This document shows, one piece after another, positions 16,603 to 25,271 of a stretch of 47,848 nt of DNA. The notes below the pieces were generated by a model that was given only the letters and a program-made list of their open reading frames with translations, was not told the origin of the DNA and ran no database searches. Position 1 is the stretch's first letter; each line of letters starts with the position of its first letter. Source of the DNA: MGML01 sp964493985 (lineage in GTDB: Bacteria > Chloroflexota > Dehalococcoidia > Dehalococcoidales > UBA2162); assembly GCA_964493985.1 (NCBI GenBank), contig CAZBQL010000011.1:1-47848 (forward strand), read 5' to 3'. A program made the position numbers and the translations under genes.

Positions 16603-16632
16603 TTGACATACACTTACTAAACATAATATAAT
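16603..16632 (+). promoter_or_regulatory. Consensus promoter of the valS leader
   Basis: Perfect TTGACA (16603-16608) and perfect TATAAT (16627-16632) boxes are separated by 18 bp. Transcription would begin near 16639, only a few bases before the Shine-Dalgarno of the leader peptide. This makes valS its own transcription unit. Confidence 0.85.
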
Positions 16633-16652
16633 TCGTTACACAGGACTAATTT

Positions 16653-16772
16653 ATGAATAGCATTCAGTTTAGCAGGGACCAGTCAATAAAGGCATGTGTA
16701 TCATATAGTGATACCAGTGTTGTCGTCGTTGTTACCGGGGCTTGGCGTGTCTCAAGCCTGACAACGACGTAA
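16653..16772 (+). CDS. valS leader peptide with five consecutive valine codons
   Basis: This is a 39-codon frame from ATG 16653 to TAA 16770-16772, with AGGA (16642-16645) 7 nt upstream. Codons 23-27 (16719-16733) are GTT GTC GTC GTT GTT, five valines in a row, and two further Val codons follow the same frame (16 and 33). It starts about 14 nt after the predicted transcription start. It overlaps the first arm of a set of alternative hairpins that ends in a terminator before valS. This is the layout of leader peptides that sense charged tRNA, as known for amino-acid operons in enteric bacteria. The peptide itself probably has no function. Confidence 0.8.
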   Translation: MNSIQFSRDQSIKACVSYSDTSVVVVVTGAWRVSSLTTT

Positions 16773-16803
16773 AATATTTAAAGTCAAGAGACACAACAAG
16801 CCC
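16724..16803 (+). promoter_or_regulatory. Alternative RNA pairings of the valS attenuator
   Basis: Pairing A: 16724-16732 with 16761-16769 (9 bp), enclosing 16739-16744 with 16753-16758 (6 bp). Pairing B, the antiterminator: 16738-16744 with 16797-16803 and 16747-16753 with 16788-16794, 14 bp around a small internal loop. B uses the inner arms of A and the left arm of the terminator (16798-16806), so A excludes B and B excludes the terminator. A ribosome stalled on the Val codons would cover the left arm of A, allow B, and let transcription continue into valS. Confidence 0.75.
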
Positions 16804-16828
16804 GGGAAGAAAAACCCCGGGCTTTTTT
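16798..16828 (+). terminator. Intrinsic terminator of the valS attenuator
   Basis: aagcccggg (16798-16806) pairs with cccgggctt (16816-16824) over 9 bp with a 9-nt A-rich loop. The T run spans 16823-16828. It ends 26 bp before the valS start and downstream of the valS promoter, so it acts on the leader transcript. Confidence 0.88.
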
Positions 16829-16854
16829 ATTGACTGAAACACGAGGAGATACAA

Positions 16855-19302
16855 ATGGAGAATTTACCGAACCAGTATGATCCGGCGGAATGCGAAAAGA
16901 AATGGCAGCAATACTGGGAAGAGAAGCAGGTTTACAGGTGCGATCTGGATAATGACAAATCTGTTTACTCGATAGACACTCCGCCACCAACCGTTTCCGG
17001 CGACCTGCATATGGGCCATTGTTATTCCTACAGCCAGCCGGATTTTTATGCCAGGTTCTATCGCATGAACGGGTACAATGTGTTTTATCCGATGGGATTC
17101 GATGATAACGGGCTGCCCACCGAGCGCCTAGTAGAGAACCGAATCGGTATCACACCCGACGGCGTCGGGACGGACACCTTTATCCGGGAAATAGTCAATA
17201 TCAGCGGGGAACTGGAGGAGAATTACGAGCAGCTCTGGAAAAAGCTGGGTCTGTGTGTTGACTGGGAACACGTCTATACCACGATCAGTCCCGAATCGCG
17301 AAAAGCAGCGCAGTATTCCTTCATCGACCTGTACCGGAAAAAGCGGATCTATCGTTCATCATCGCCGTCGATATGGTGTCCTGCCTGCCGGACAGCAATC
17401 GCTCACGCCGAGGTTGCTGATCTCAACCGGGAAACAACAATGATCACCATACCATTCGGACTCAATACCGGTGAGAATATATTAATAGCTACTACCCGAC
17501 CGGAACTTCTTCCTGCCTGTGTGGCGGTATTCGTTAATCCTGACGACAGCAGGTACAGGGACCTTATCGGGAAAACAGCCATTACTCCACTCTTCAATAA
17601 ACAGGTCTCCATCTTGGCGGATGAAAAAGCCGACCCGGAGAAAGGTACCGGCATCGTGATGTGCTGTACTTTCGGAGATACGGCCGATATTAAATGGTGG
17701 CGTGAACATAACCTTCCACTGATGAGCATTATCGGGACGGATGGGACTTTAAATGACCGGGCGGAGCTCCTTGCCGGACTTGATATAAGGTCGGCAAGAA
17801 GGAAAATCATCGAAGAATTACGGAATCAAAACCTGGTAATGGATGAAACTGCCGTTTCACAGACGGTGAGTGTCCACGAAAGATGCGATACTCCCGTCGA
17901 GTATGTCGAGACAAAACAATGGTTCGTAAAGGTGATGGACAGGAAGGAGGAACTGCTAGAAGCTGGGAGAAAAATTCACTGGCATCCCGGGTATATGCTG
18001 TCCAGGTATGAAGACTGGGTAAACAACCTGGAATGGGACTGGTGTATTTCGAGGCAACGGTACCACGGCGTTCCTTTCCCGCTCTGGTATTGTTCGGAAT
18101 GCGGCAGTGTGATACTGGCTGAGGATTCCAAGCTACCTGTAAATCCGAATATGCAGTCGCCATCGAAACCGTGTGAGTGCGGAAGTAATAGTTTCGTGCC
18201 TGAAACAGCCGTCATGGACACGTGGATGACATCCTCACTGACCCCGCAGATTGCCGGGAGATGGCTGTACGCAGGTGATACCTTCAATAAAGTTTTCCCG
18301 ATGTCACTGCGGCCGCAGGCCCATGATATTATCCGCACCTGGGCGTTCTACACCATCGTGAAATCGTTGTATCATTTCGGAGAAATCCCCTGGACGGATA
18401 TTGGGATATCGGGTCATGGACTGTCGCTCGAAGGGCACAAAGTGAGTAAATCCAGGACGATTAACGTTTCTGACCCCCTGGCAGTGATGGAGAGGTACTC
18501 TGCCGACGCCGTCCGGTACTGGGCGGCAAGCAGCAGGCTGGGAGAGGATTCCATGATCAACGAAGACAGGATAGCGGCCGGGCAGAAACTGGTAACCAAG
18601 CTGTGGAACGTAACCCGTTTTTCCGGTCCATTCATATTGAATTACAGACCACCGGAAACCATACCATCGCTTCTACCCACCGACAGATGGGTACTATCGG
18701 AATTGCAGCAGTTAATAAGAGATGTTTCGGACTCGTACAGAAATTTCGATCACCTAACGGCGAAGAACAGGATAGAGGGATATTTCTGGAATACCGTAAC
18801 CGATAACTACCTGGAGATGGTAAAGAGCCGGCTGTACGACCGGCCGGATGACAGTATCGAGAAAGAGTCGGCAAGGTATACTCTCTACAATGTGTTACAG
18901 AAAATCACTAAGTTGCTGGCACCCATGATGCCTTATATCACCGAAGAGGTGTACCAGGTATTGTTTAAAAAGGACGATGGAGTGAGTTCAGTTCACCTGG
19001 CAAGCTGGCCGGTTGTTGATCCTGGACTGGAAGACGGATATGCCGCGTATGTCGGTAAATCGTTGATAGGGATAGCTACTCTGGTGAGACGTTATAAATC
19101 GGAAAAACAGCTTCCAATGAGTGCACAATTGCAGTCTGTAATAATAACTGTTTCTACCCTCAGGCTGCTTGATGAACTAAAGAAATGCCTGATTGACATA
19201 AAAAGTGTAACCAGGGCAAGTAACATAGAACTGGTTCTGGTTGAAAGAAAAGAAACAAAAGAAGAAGCTCCGGATGTGCAGGTATGGATAGACCAGCCGT
19301 GA
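16855..19302 (+). CDS. valS: Valyl-tRNA synthetase
   Basis: This 815-residue class-I synthetase charges tRNA-Val in the cytoplasm. Visible marks are the HIGH-type motif in PPTVSGDLHMGHCYS (about residues 43-57), the editing (CP1) domain in the next third, the WCISRQRYHGVPFPLWYC segment, the KMSKS-type loop as GHKVSKSR, and a helical anticodon-binding domain. It is shorter than the 880-950 residues usual in bacteria. It ends soon after the anticodon-binding region, so the C-terminal coiled-coil arm seems absent; short enzymes of this kind occur in some bacteria and archaea. GAGGAG precedes the ATG. Expression is probably controlled by the upstream leader. Confidence 0.96.
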   Translation: MENLPNQYDPAECEKKWQQYWEEKQVYRCDLDNDKSVYSIDTPPPTVSGDLHMGHCYSYSQPDFYARFYRMNGYNVFYPMGFDDNGLPTERLVENRIGITPDGVGTDTFIREIVNISGELEENYEQLWKKLGLCVDWEHVYTTISPESRKAAQYSFIDLYRKKRIYRSSSPSIWCPACRTAIAHAEVADLNRETTMITIPFGLNTGENILIATTRPELLPACVAVFVNPDDSRYRDLIGKTAITPLFNKQVSILADEKADPEKGTGIVMCCTFGDTADIKWWREHNLPLMSIIGTDGTLNDRAELLAGLDIRSARRKIIEELRNQNLVMDETAVSQTVSVHERCDTPVEYVETKQWFVKVMDRKEELLEAGRKIHWHPGYMLSRYEDWVNNLEWDWCISRQRYHGVPFPLWYCSECGSVILAEDSKLPVNPNMQSPSKPCECGSNSFVPETAVMDTWMTSSLTPQIAGRWLYAGDTFNKVFPMSLRPQAHDIIRTWAFYTIVKSLYHFGEIPWTDIGISGHGLSLEGHKVSKSRTINVSDPLAVMERYSADAVRYWAASSRLGEDSMINEDRIAAGQKLVTKLWNVTRFSGPFILNYRPPETIPSLLPTDRWVLSELQQLIRDVSDSYRNFDHLTAKNRIEGYFWNTVTDNYLEMVKSRLYDRPDDSIEKESARYTLYNVLQKITKLLAPMMPYITEEVYQVLFKKDDGVSSVHLASWPVVDPGLEDGYAAYVGKSLIGIATLVRRYKSEKQLPMSAQLQSVIITVSTLRLLDELKKCLIDIKSVTRASNIELVLVERKETKEEAPDVQVWIDQP

Positions 19303-19307
19303 ATGGT

Positions 19308-20768
19308 TTAACCGCCGGTGAACATCCGGGCGGCGGATTCGGCTATGTTCATGACCCAGCCGGGAGCTACACCGAGTACCAGGACACCGAGGCAGCAGAC
19401 GGCAAGAGTGAGTCGTAGCGCTGCGGATGAAGGTACTTTTTCCTCGGAAGCAGGTTCGCCGAACCACATAACCTTGACTACCCGCAGGTAGTAGAAGGAG
19501 GATATGACGCTGTTCAGAACAGCAACCAAAACAAGCCACAGCAGGCCGTTTTCAACGGCGCCGCGGAAAATGTAGAACTTGGCCATAAACCCGACTGCCG
19601 GCGGCATTCCGATCAGCGAGAACAGGCAGAGTGTCATGGCCAGTGTCAGCAGGGGAGCACGCTTTAACATTCCGGAGAAGTCCTGTATCAGGTCGGTGCC
19701 GACCTTATTGGTAATAGCAATTACCGCTGAAAATACACCGAGGTTAGTCAGTGTATACGCAGCGAGGAAAAACATTACGCCGCTCTGCCCGGCTCTGTCA
19801 AGGGCAACGGATGCCCCCATCGTGGCCAGGCCGACCATCAGGTAACCCGCCTGGGCGATGCTGGAATAACCAAGCATACGCTTGATGTTAGTCTGCTTTA
19901 TTGCGGTCAAATTACCGACGAACATACTGATAATGGAAAGCCATGCGAAGACCAGGCCCCAGTTGGTGCTGAGCCAGTCCGGCATACCAAAAGCCGAGTA
20001 GAAAATGCGGAGGATAATAGCGAATCCGGCGGACTTACTGGCTACCGAAAGGAAAGCAGTAACTGGAGTTGGAGCGCCTTCGTAGACATCAGGTACCCAC
20101 ATCTGGAATGGTACGGCGGCGATCTTGAATCCGAATCCGGCTATCATCAGCACTATTCCGGCAATCAGCGCCGGGCTGGTCGAGACCGCACTCGGGGCAA
20201 TAGCCTGTATCGCGACGGCTATCCGCGTCAACTGGGTCTCGCCGGTAGTACCGAATACAAGAGCCATTCCATACAGTAGAACGGCTGACGATATCGCGCC
20301 AAGCAGCATATATTTCAGCGAAGACTCAGTGGATTTTTCATCCTTGAGGAATCCAGCCAGGACGTACAGGGAAATACTGGCAAGTTCCAGGGACACGTAA
20401 AGGGTTATCAGGTCCCTGGCGGCTGCCATAAGCATCATTCCCAGTGTGGAAAGCAGGATAAGGGCGTAGTATTCGCCACGGAACTTGCTGAGTTTCGAGA
20501 CATAGTCCGTTGAAACGAGGATTATAAGTGCAGCTATACCGATAAACAGCAGCTTGAAGAAGATAGCAAAGCCGTCGACGGCCAGCATATTACCGAAAGT
20601 GCCTTCGAATGTTCCTCTCATTGATATCGCAAAGGCTCCGGAGACGATAAGACCGATAATGCTTAATACCGCCAGGACTCCTTTACGCTCGGTAAAGAGG
20701 TCGACCAGGACAACTACCAGTGCGGTAGCCGCCAGGCTGATTTCCGGTATAAACAGTCCTAAATTCAA
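19308..20768 (-). CDS. nuoN: NADH-quinone oxidoreductase subunit N
   Basis: This 486-residue antiporter-like membrane subunit of complex I has about 14 helices. Conserved charged positions are visible: Glu in YVSLELASISLYVLAGF, and the Lys-containing segment GFKIAAVPFQMWVPDVYEG with the loop that follows. It is the distal gene of the nuo operon. Its stop lies 5 bp from the convergent valS stop, leaving no room for a private terminator. The start is 15 bp after nuoM. NuoN forms part of the proton-translocating arm next to NuoK and NuoM. Confidence 0.95.
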   Translation of the reverse strand: MNLGLFIPEISLAATALVVVLVDLFTERKGVLAVLSIIGLIVSGAFAISMRGTFEGTFGNMLAVDGFAIFFKLLFIGIAALIILVSTDYVSKLSKFRGEYYALILLSTLGMMLMAAARDLITLYVSLELASISLYVLAGFLKDEKSTESSLKYMLLGAISSAVLLYGMALVFGTTGETQLTRIAVAIQAIAPSAVSTSPALIAGIVLMIAGFGFKIAAVPFQMWVPDVYEGAPTPVTAFLSVASKSAGFAIILRIFYSAFGMPDWLSTNWGLVFAWLSIISMFVGNLTAIKQTNIKRMLGYSSIAQAGYLMVGLATMGASVALDRAGQSGVMFFLAAYTLTNLGVFSAVIAITNKVGTDLIQDFSGMLKRAPLLTLAMTLCLFSLIGMPPAVGFMAKFYIFRGAVENGLLWLVLVAVLNSVISSFYYLRVVKVMWFGEPASEEKVPSSAALRLTLAVCCLGVLVLGVAPGWVMNIAESAARMFTGG

Positions 20769-20783
20769 ATTATATCCCTCGCT

Positions 20784-22271
20784 TTATCCGCCTATTAACG
20801 CCGCTATCGGCGAGATTCCAATCTTCAGCATATCGGTCATTATTGCCGGGTATATACCGACAAGGATAATCAAAGCGACAAAGGCGAACATGTAGACCTT
20901 TTCCAGTCGGTCTGCGTCTTTGACACCATCGAATTTCTCCTGTGGAGGCCCGTAAAATGTCCGCTGTATCATCCAGAGTATGTATCCGGCAGCCAGGACC
21001 ACTCCGATTACCGAGAGTATAGTGTATACCTGGATTCCGTTCACTATACCGCTTGAAAAACTGCCGGCGAACGTGATAAATTCAGCAGCAAATCCACTGG
21101 TCAGTGGGAGTCCGAGTGAACCGAGACCGGCTATCGAGAATATTAGTCCTATGACAGGGACCTGTCTTGCCAGTCCGCCGAGTTTCCGCAGGTCGCGTTC
21201 TTCGGTATTATGGATGGTAAGACCTGCCATGGCAAATAAAAGACCGGTTAGCAGGCCGTGACTGACCATCTGGAGGGCTGCGCCGGTCATACTGACTTCA
21301 CCGAGAGCGAAAACGCCCAGCATCACAAGCCCCATATGGCTGACCGAACTGTATGCGATCAGCCGCTTGATATCGGTCTGTCTCAGGGTAATGGCAGCGC
21401 CGTATAGTATGCTGATCACTGCCAGTACCAGGAATACAGGGGCATATTCACGGGCGACATCGGGGAAGAAACTGACTACCCGGATAATGCCGTAGCCGCC
21501 CATCTTGATCAGGGCGCCGGCCAGCATTACGCTTCCGGCAGTCGGAGCGTCGGTATGAGCATCAGGAAGCCAGGTATGTACAGGAACAGTGGGAAGTTTG
21601 ACCGAGAAGCCGATAATCATCAGCAGGAAGATTGCTGCCGGCGGCATCAACGATTGAAGCATGCCGAGTCCGCCTTCGGCGATCTCTATCATGTTCAGGC
21701 TTCCGGTGGCGAAGTACAGGCTGAGAATACCGGCCAGCATGAGCGCGCTGCCGAAGAGCGTATATATTACGTATTTGATAGAAGAGTATTCTTTTCTTCC
21801 CGAACCCCAGACAGAGATCAGGAAGTACATCGGTATTATTTCTATCTCCCAGAAGATAAAGAACAGCAGCAGGTCGAGTGCGCAGAAGACTCCCAGGATA
21901 CTCGATTCGAGAAGCAGAAGCCAGGCAAAATACTCGCGAACCCTCTTGTGTTCTTTCCAGGAAATCAGGACGACCATCAGGCCGAGGAAGGCGGTCAGGA
22001 GTACCAGGGGCATACTCAGTCCGTCAACCCCGAGGTGATAGTTGGCGTTAATTGCCGGTATCCAGGATACCATATCCTGGAACTGGAATGCGGCGGCTCC
22101 TGCCGACCTGTCGAACAGGCAGAACGCGATGATAGCCAGGAGTAGTGATATAGAAGTGAACGTCAGCGCCAGGTACTTGACCAGTTTCTCCCGGCCGCCG
22201 CCGAACAGGGCAATGAGTATCGACCCTGCTATCGGCAGAGCTATTATCCAGGTCAGATAACTACCGTCCAA
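20784..22271 (-). CDS. nuoM: NADH-quinone oxidoreductase subunit M
   Basis: This 495-residue antiporter-like subunit of the membrane arm has the signature FFIFWEIEIIPMYFLI, with the Glu needed for proton pumping. SVKLPTVPVHTWLPDAHTDAPT marks the discontinuous helix region (the first 20 residues are enough to recognise it). It has about 14 helices. It lies 31 bp downstream of nuoL and 15 bp upstream of nuoN. It is a normal family member in length and motifs. Confidence 0.95.
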   Translation of the reverse strand: MDGSYLTWIIALPIAGSILIALFGGGREKLVKYLALTFTSISLLLAIIAFCLFDRSAGAAAFQFQDMVSWIPAINANYHLGVDGLSMPLVLLTAFLGLMVVLISWKEHKRVREYFAWLLLLESSILGVFCALDLLLFFIFWEIEIIPMYFLISVWGSGRKEYSSIKYVIYTLFGSALMLAGILSLYFATGSLNMIEIAEGGLGMLQSLMPPAAIFLLMIIGFSVKLPTVPVHTWLPDAHTDAPTAGSVMLAGALIKMGGYGIIRVVSFFPDVAREYAPVFLVLAVISILYGAAITLRQTDIKRLIAYSSVSHMGLVMLGVFALGEVSMTGAALQMVSHGLLTGLLFAMAGLTIHNTEERDLRKLGGLARQVPVIGLIFSIAGLGSLGLPLTSGFAAEFITFAGSFSSGIVNGIQVYTILSVIGVVLAAGYILWMIQRTFYGPPQEKFDGVKDADRLEKVYMFAFVALIILVGIYPAIMTDMLKIGISPIAALIGG

Positions 22272-22302
22272 CTATACCGGCTCCTTTTTTGTAAATATAA
22301 TT

Positions 22303-24255
22303 CTAAGTAAAGATAAACAGGACCAGGATTATTACTATGACTCCTATTCCTATACCGAGACCATACAACTGCAACTGGCCTGTTTGTGCCTTGCCGATTG
22401 CCTGACCTTCGGCTCTAGCTCCTTCGGCTATGCTGTTCACCGTTCCATCGATGACGTACGTATCCATCTTCTGCATTCCTGCGAAGAGTCCGCCAAGCAG
22501 TGCTTTCTTGACTATGATGTCCTGGTAGAGTTCGTCCATCCAGTACTTGCGCAGGAACAGCGTATAAAGCGGTTTGAACATGCTTCCCAGTTTTTCGGCT
22601 GATATCCATTTCTTTTCATACATCGCCCAGGCAAGAACGATCCCTGCAATGGCAGTAAGGAGTGACAGCCAGGGCAGCCCCTGTCCCAGCACGCCGAAGA
22701 AACCGGGAGCGTGGGCGTGATGTTCTCCCATAAACTCAGCGAATCCACCGCCGGTAGCCCACAGACCTGCTAAGACCGCCAGGGATGCAAGGACGACCAT
22801 CGGCAATACCATAACCCAGGGTGACTCATGCGGCTGCCCGTGAGCTTCCGGGTCACCTCCCTTGTACTCCCCGTGGAAGGTAAGGAATATAACGCGGAAC
22901 ATATAGAACGCGGTCATAAACACGGTAATAAAGGCGAGGGCGAACAATACCGGCTGGTTTTCAAGGGCTACCGCCAGTATTTCATCCTTGCTCCAGAAAC
23001 CGGCCAGCGGCCAGATCCCGGCTAAACTTAATGAAGCGACAAGGAAGGTATAATACGTCCAGGGCATGACCTTACGCAGGCCTCCCATCAATCTCATATC
23101 GAATGTGTGCGTGGCATGATTTACGCTGCCGGCGCCAAGGAACAAGAGTGCCTTGAAGAAAGCATGGGTAAACAGGTGGAATATACCGATCGCTGTAGCC
23201 GCCTTGGCAAGTTCTACCGTAACATCTCCGCCGTGGGCGACTCCCAGACCGGCGGCGCCAAGTCCAAGCATCATATACCCAAGCTGGCTGATGGTGGAAT
23301 AAGCCAGCACGCGTTTTATATCAGTGGCTACCAGGCCCATAGACGCAGCGAATATTGCGGTAAACGCACCGATTATTGCTACCGTGGTCAATGCTGTAGT
23401 TGAATGAGCGAATATCGGCAGGGTGCGTGCCACCAGGAAAACACCGGCCGAAACCATTGTTGCCGAATGAATCAGGGCGCTGACGGGGGTCGGACCTTCC
23501 ATAGCGTCAGGCAGCCACACATGAAGCGGGAACTGGGCTGACTTGCCGACTGCACCGGAGAATATACCAATCGCCGCCCAGGTAAGGGCGGTCCCGGCCA
23601 GTGCTCCGGCTCCGGCAAGGGCATGGAGTTCCTCGATATTAAATGTACCGGTCTTTGCGAATATCAGCAGGATACCGGCGAGGAATCCGAAATCTCCTAG
23701 CCTGGTGACTATAAAGGCTTTCTTGGCAGCGTTTGCCGCTGAAGGACGATGGTACCAGAAGCCGATAAGCAGGTAAGAACAAAGTCCGACCATTTCCCAG
23801 AATACGAATACCAGGAGCAAGCTGTCTGCCATCACCACACCGAGCATCGATGCGGTGAAAAGGGACATCCAGGCGTAATAGCGGGTATAGGTGCCGTCAT
23901 TTATGCCTATGTAATGCTCCATGTAGCCGAGGGAATAAATCTGTATCATGAGGCTGACGGTTGTCACGACCACGACCATGACGGCTGTCAGCGAATCGAC
24001 CATCAGGCCGATATTTATATTAAAGTCGCCTATCACGAGCCACTGGATGGGCGTCATTTGCAGTTCATGATGGTCCGCACCCAGCGTTGCAATCAGGGTC
24101 CAGAGCGAGAAAATCAGTGAGGTGCCGATAGCCGCGATGGCTATGTAACTGCCGAATTTCGATTCTTTTTGAGCGAATGGTCTGATCAACAGCGATATTA
24201 CCAGGAAGGATAATATCGGTAACAGGAATATCAGCCATACTATCTGTTCGGGCAT
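22303..24255 (-). CDS. nuoL: NADH-quinone oxidoreductase subunit L
   Basis: This 650-residue distal proton-pumping subunit has the conserved Glu in VFVFWEMVGLCSYLLIGFW and the segment SAQFPLHVWLPDAMEGPTPV. It ends with a soluble stretch and a terminal hydrophobic helix, as expected for the lateral helix and anchor. The start codon overlaps the stop of the preceding 64-codon gene by 1 nt (TAATG), so the two are translationally coupled. Length and motif content are ordinary for NuoL. Confidence 0.95.
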   Translation of the reverse strand: MPEQIVWLIFLLPILSFLVISLLIRPFAQKESKFGSYIAIAAIGTSLIFSLWTLIATLGADHHELQMTPIQWLVIGDFNINIGLMVDSLTAVMVVVVTTVSLMIQIYSLGYMEHYIGINDGTYTRYYAWMSLFTASMLGVVMADSLLLVFVFWEMVGLCSYLLIGFWYHRPSAANAAKKAFIVTRLGDFGFLAGILLIFAKTGTFNIEELHALAGAGALAGTALTWAAIGIFSGAVGKSAQFPLHVWLPDAMEGPTPVSALIHSATMVSAGVFLVARTLPIFAHSTTALTTVAIIGAFTAIFAASMGLVATDIKRVLAYSTISQLGYMMLGLGAAGLGVAHGGDVTVELAKAATAIGIFHLFTHAFFKALLFLGAGSVNHATHTFDMRLMGGLRKVMPWTYYTFLVASLSLAGIWPLAGFWSKDEILAVALENQPVLFALAFITVFMTAFYMFRVIFLTFHGEYKGGDPEAHGQPHESPWVMVLPMVVLASLAVLAGLWATGGGFAEFMGEHHAHAPGFFGVLGQGLPWLSLLTAIAGIVLAWAMYEKKWISAEKLGSMFKPLYTLFLRKYWMDELYQDIIVKKALLGGLFAGMQKMDTYVIDGTVNSIAEGARAEGQAIGKAQTGQLQLYGLGIGIGVIVIILVLFIFT

Positions 24256-24449
24256 TACAGCTTCCTCAAAATCTCATCGATTACATGTTTTTTATCTTCA
24301 GGCACGTAGACATGGTAGACTGCAAAAAGCGTGCCCACAGGCTTGTCTTCTGCGGGGAGTATTAGGGTTGGAATACCTTCACCTTCGAAGAGATCCTTCC
24401 ATGTCTCGGCTATCATCAGGTTTTTTGTCTTTTTTATTTCAGTCCACAT
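24255..24449 (-). CDS. Small DUF2007-like protein inserted in the nuo operon
   Basis: This 64-residue soluble protein lies between nuoK and nuoL. The order is a beta strand, a helix (AETWKDLFEGEGIPTLI), a basic loop, the strand YHVYVPEDK and a final helix HVIDEILRKL. This is the pattern of small DUF2007-type putative signal-transducing domains, usually written as L----A-----L---GI followed by V-VPE. It is translationally coupled to nuoL. It may be a regulator, chaperone or accessory subunit of complex I. No function is established. Confidence 0.72.
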   Translation of the reverse strand: MWTEIKKTKNLMIAETWKDLFEGEGIPTLILPAEDKPVGTLFAVYHVYVPEDKKHVIDEILRKL

Positions 24450-24467
24450 GTTATTTAAGGAATCACT

Positions 24468-24779
24468 TTAGCCTTTCATTAGATCGATATCCGTAGTATC
24501 AACGGTATCCCGATTGCGGAATATGGATATCACTATTGCCAGTCCCACTGCTGCTTCCGCGGCGGCGACAACTATTATGAATATGGCAAATACCTGTCCG
24601 GTTAATTCAGTCGGCGTGATAAATCTGGAGAAGCCGACCATGGCTATATTAACCGAGTTCAGCATGATTTCAACGCACATCAGGACGACCAGGGCGTTAC
24701 GCTTTGTCAATGCACCGAACAGCCCGATGGCGAATAATACCGCCGAAAGTACCAGATAATGTTCCAGGCCTATCGACAT
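24468..24779 (-). CDS. nuoK: NADH-quinone oxidoreductase subunit K
   Basis: This 103-residue three-helix subunit has both family glutamates within helices, in MCVEIMLNSVNIAM and VVAAAEAAVGLAI, equivalent to Glu36 and Glu72 of the E. coli protein. These take part in the proton path between NuoJ and NuoN. It is 3 bp from the nuoJ stop, consistent with one operon. Confidence 0.95.
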   Translation of the reverse strand: MSIGLEHYLVLSAVLFAIGLFGALTKRNALVVLMCVEIMLNSVNIAMVGFSRFITPTELTGQVFAIFIIVVAAAEAAVGLAIVISIFRNRDTVDTTDIDLMKG

Positions 24780-24782
24780 CAG

Positions 24783-25271
24783 TTACTTCTCCCTCACCAG
24801 AACAATAGCTCCCAGGACGGCTGCCAGTAATAAAGCCGCGGCAATCTCGATACCCAGGATAAAACCGTTGCTGCCTAGCAGTCTGTCTGCCAGGGTTGCG
24901 GTGGTAGGTTCCATCGGCGGAGGCGTGGTTGCTGCCCAGTTGGTGTTAAGCATGGCATATAGGATCACTCCCAGGAAAACCGCAACTATTATAAAAGCCG
25001 GAATCCTCAGTTTATTATTCAGGTTACCCCGGTGGACCTCACGCGTAAGCATTATCGCCAGAATTACCAGTATGGATATACCACCGACGTATACCAGTAT
25101 CTGCACTGCTGCCAGGAAGTCGGCACTGAGAGTAATATAGATTCCCGCAACAGTCAGCAGGCACAAGATAAGGGAAAGCGCCGTGTGAAAGACATCTTTA
25201 AGGAATATCACGCCGAGGGCGGCTATCACACCGAGCACGGCCAGTATCCAGAAGGCAATATCTATTCCCAT
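24783..25271 (-). CDS. nuoJ: NADH-quinone oxidoreductase subunit J
   Basis: This 162-residue membrane subunit has five predicted helices. The third contains QILVYVGGISILVILAIML, the conserved pi-bulge helix of NuoJ. Its start overlaps the nuoI stop by 1 nt and nuoK follows after 3 bp. It is ordinary in length. Confidence 0.94.
   Translation of the reverse strand: MGIDIAFWILAVLGVIAALGVIFLKDVFHTALSLILCLLTVAGIYITLSADFLAAVQILVYVGGISILVILAIMLTREVHRGNLNNKLRIPAFIIVAVFLGVILYAMLNTNWAATTPPPMEPTTATLADRLLGSNGFILGIEIAAALLLAAVLGAIVLVREK

Noticed and set aside
16640..16854. T-box riboswitch upstream of valS
   Set aside because: No T-box bulge sequence or Stem I features were found. The coding frame with a valine run explains the region better.
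21555..22145. 196-codon frame on the plus strand inside nuoM
   Set aside because: It lies wholly opposite nuoM, has no ribosome site, and its composition is that of an antisense shadow of a membrane protein.
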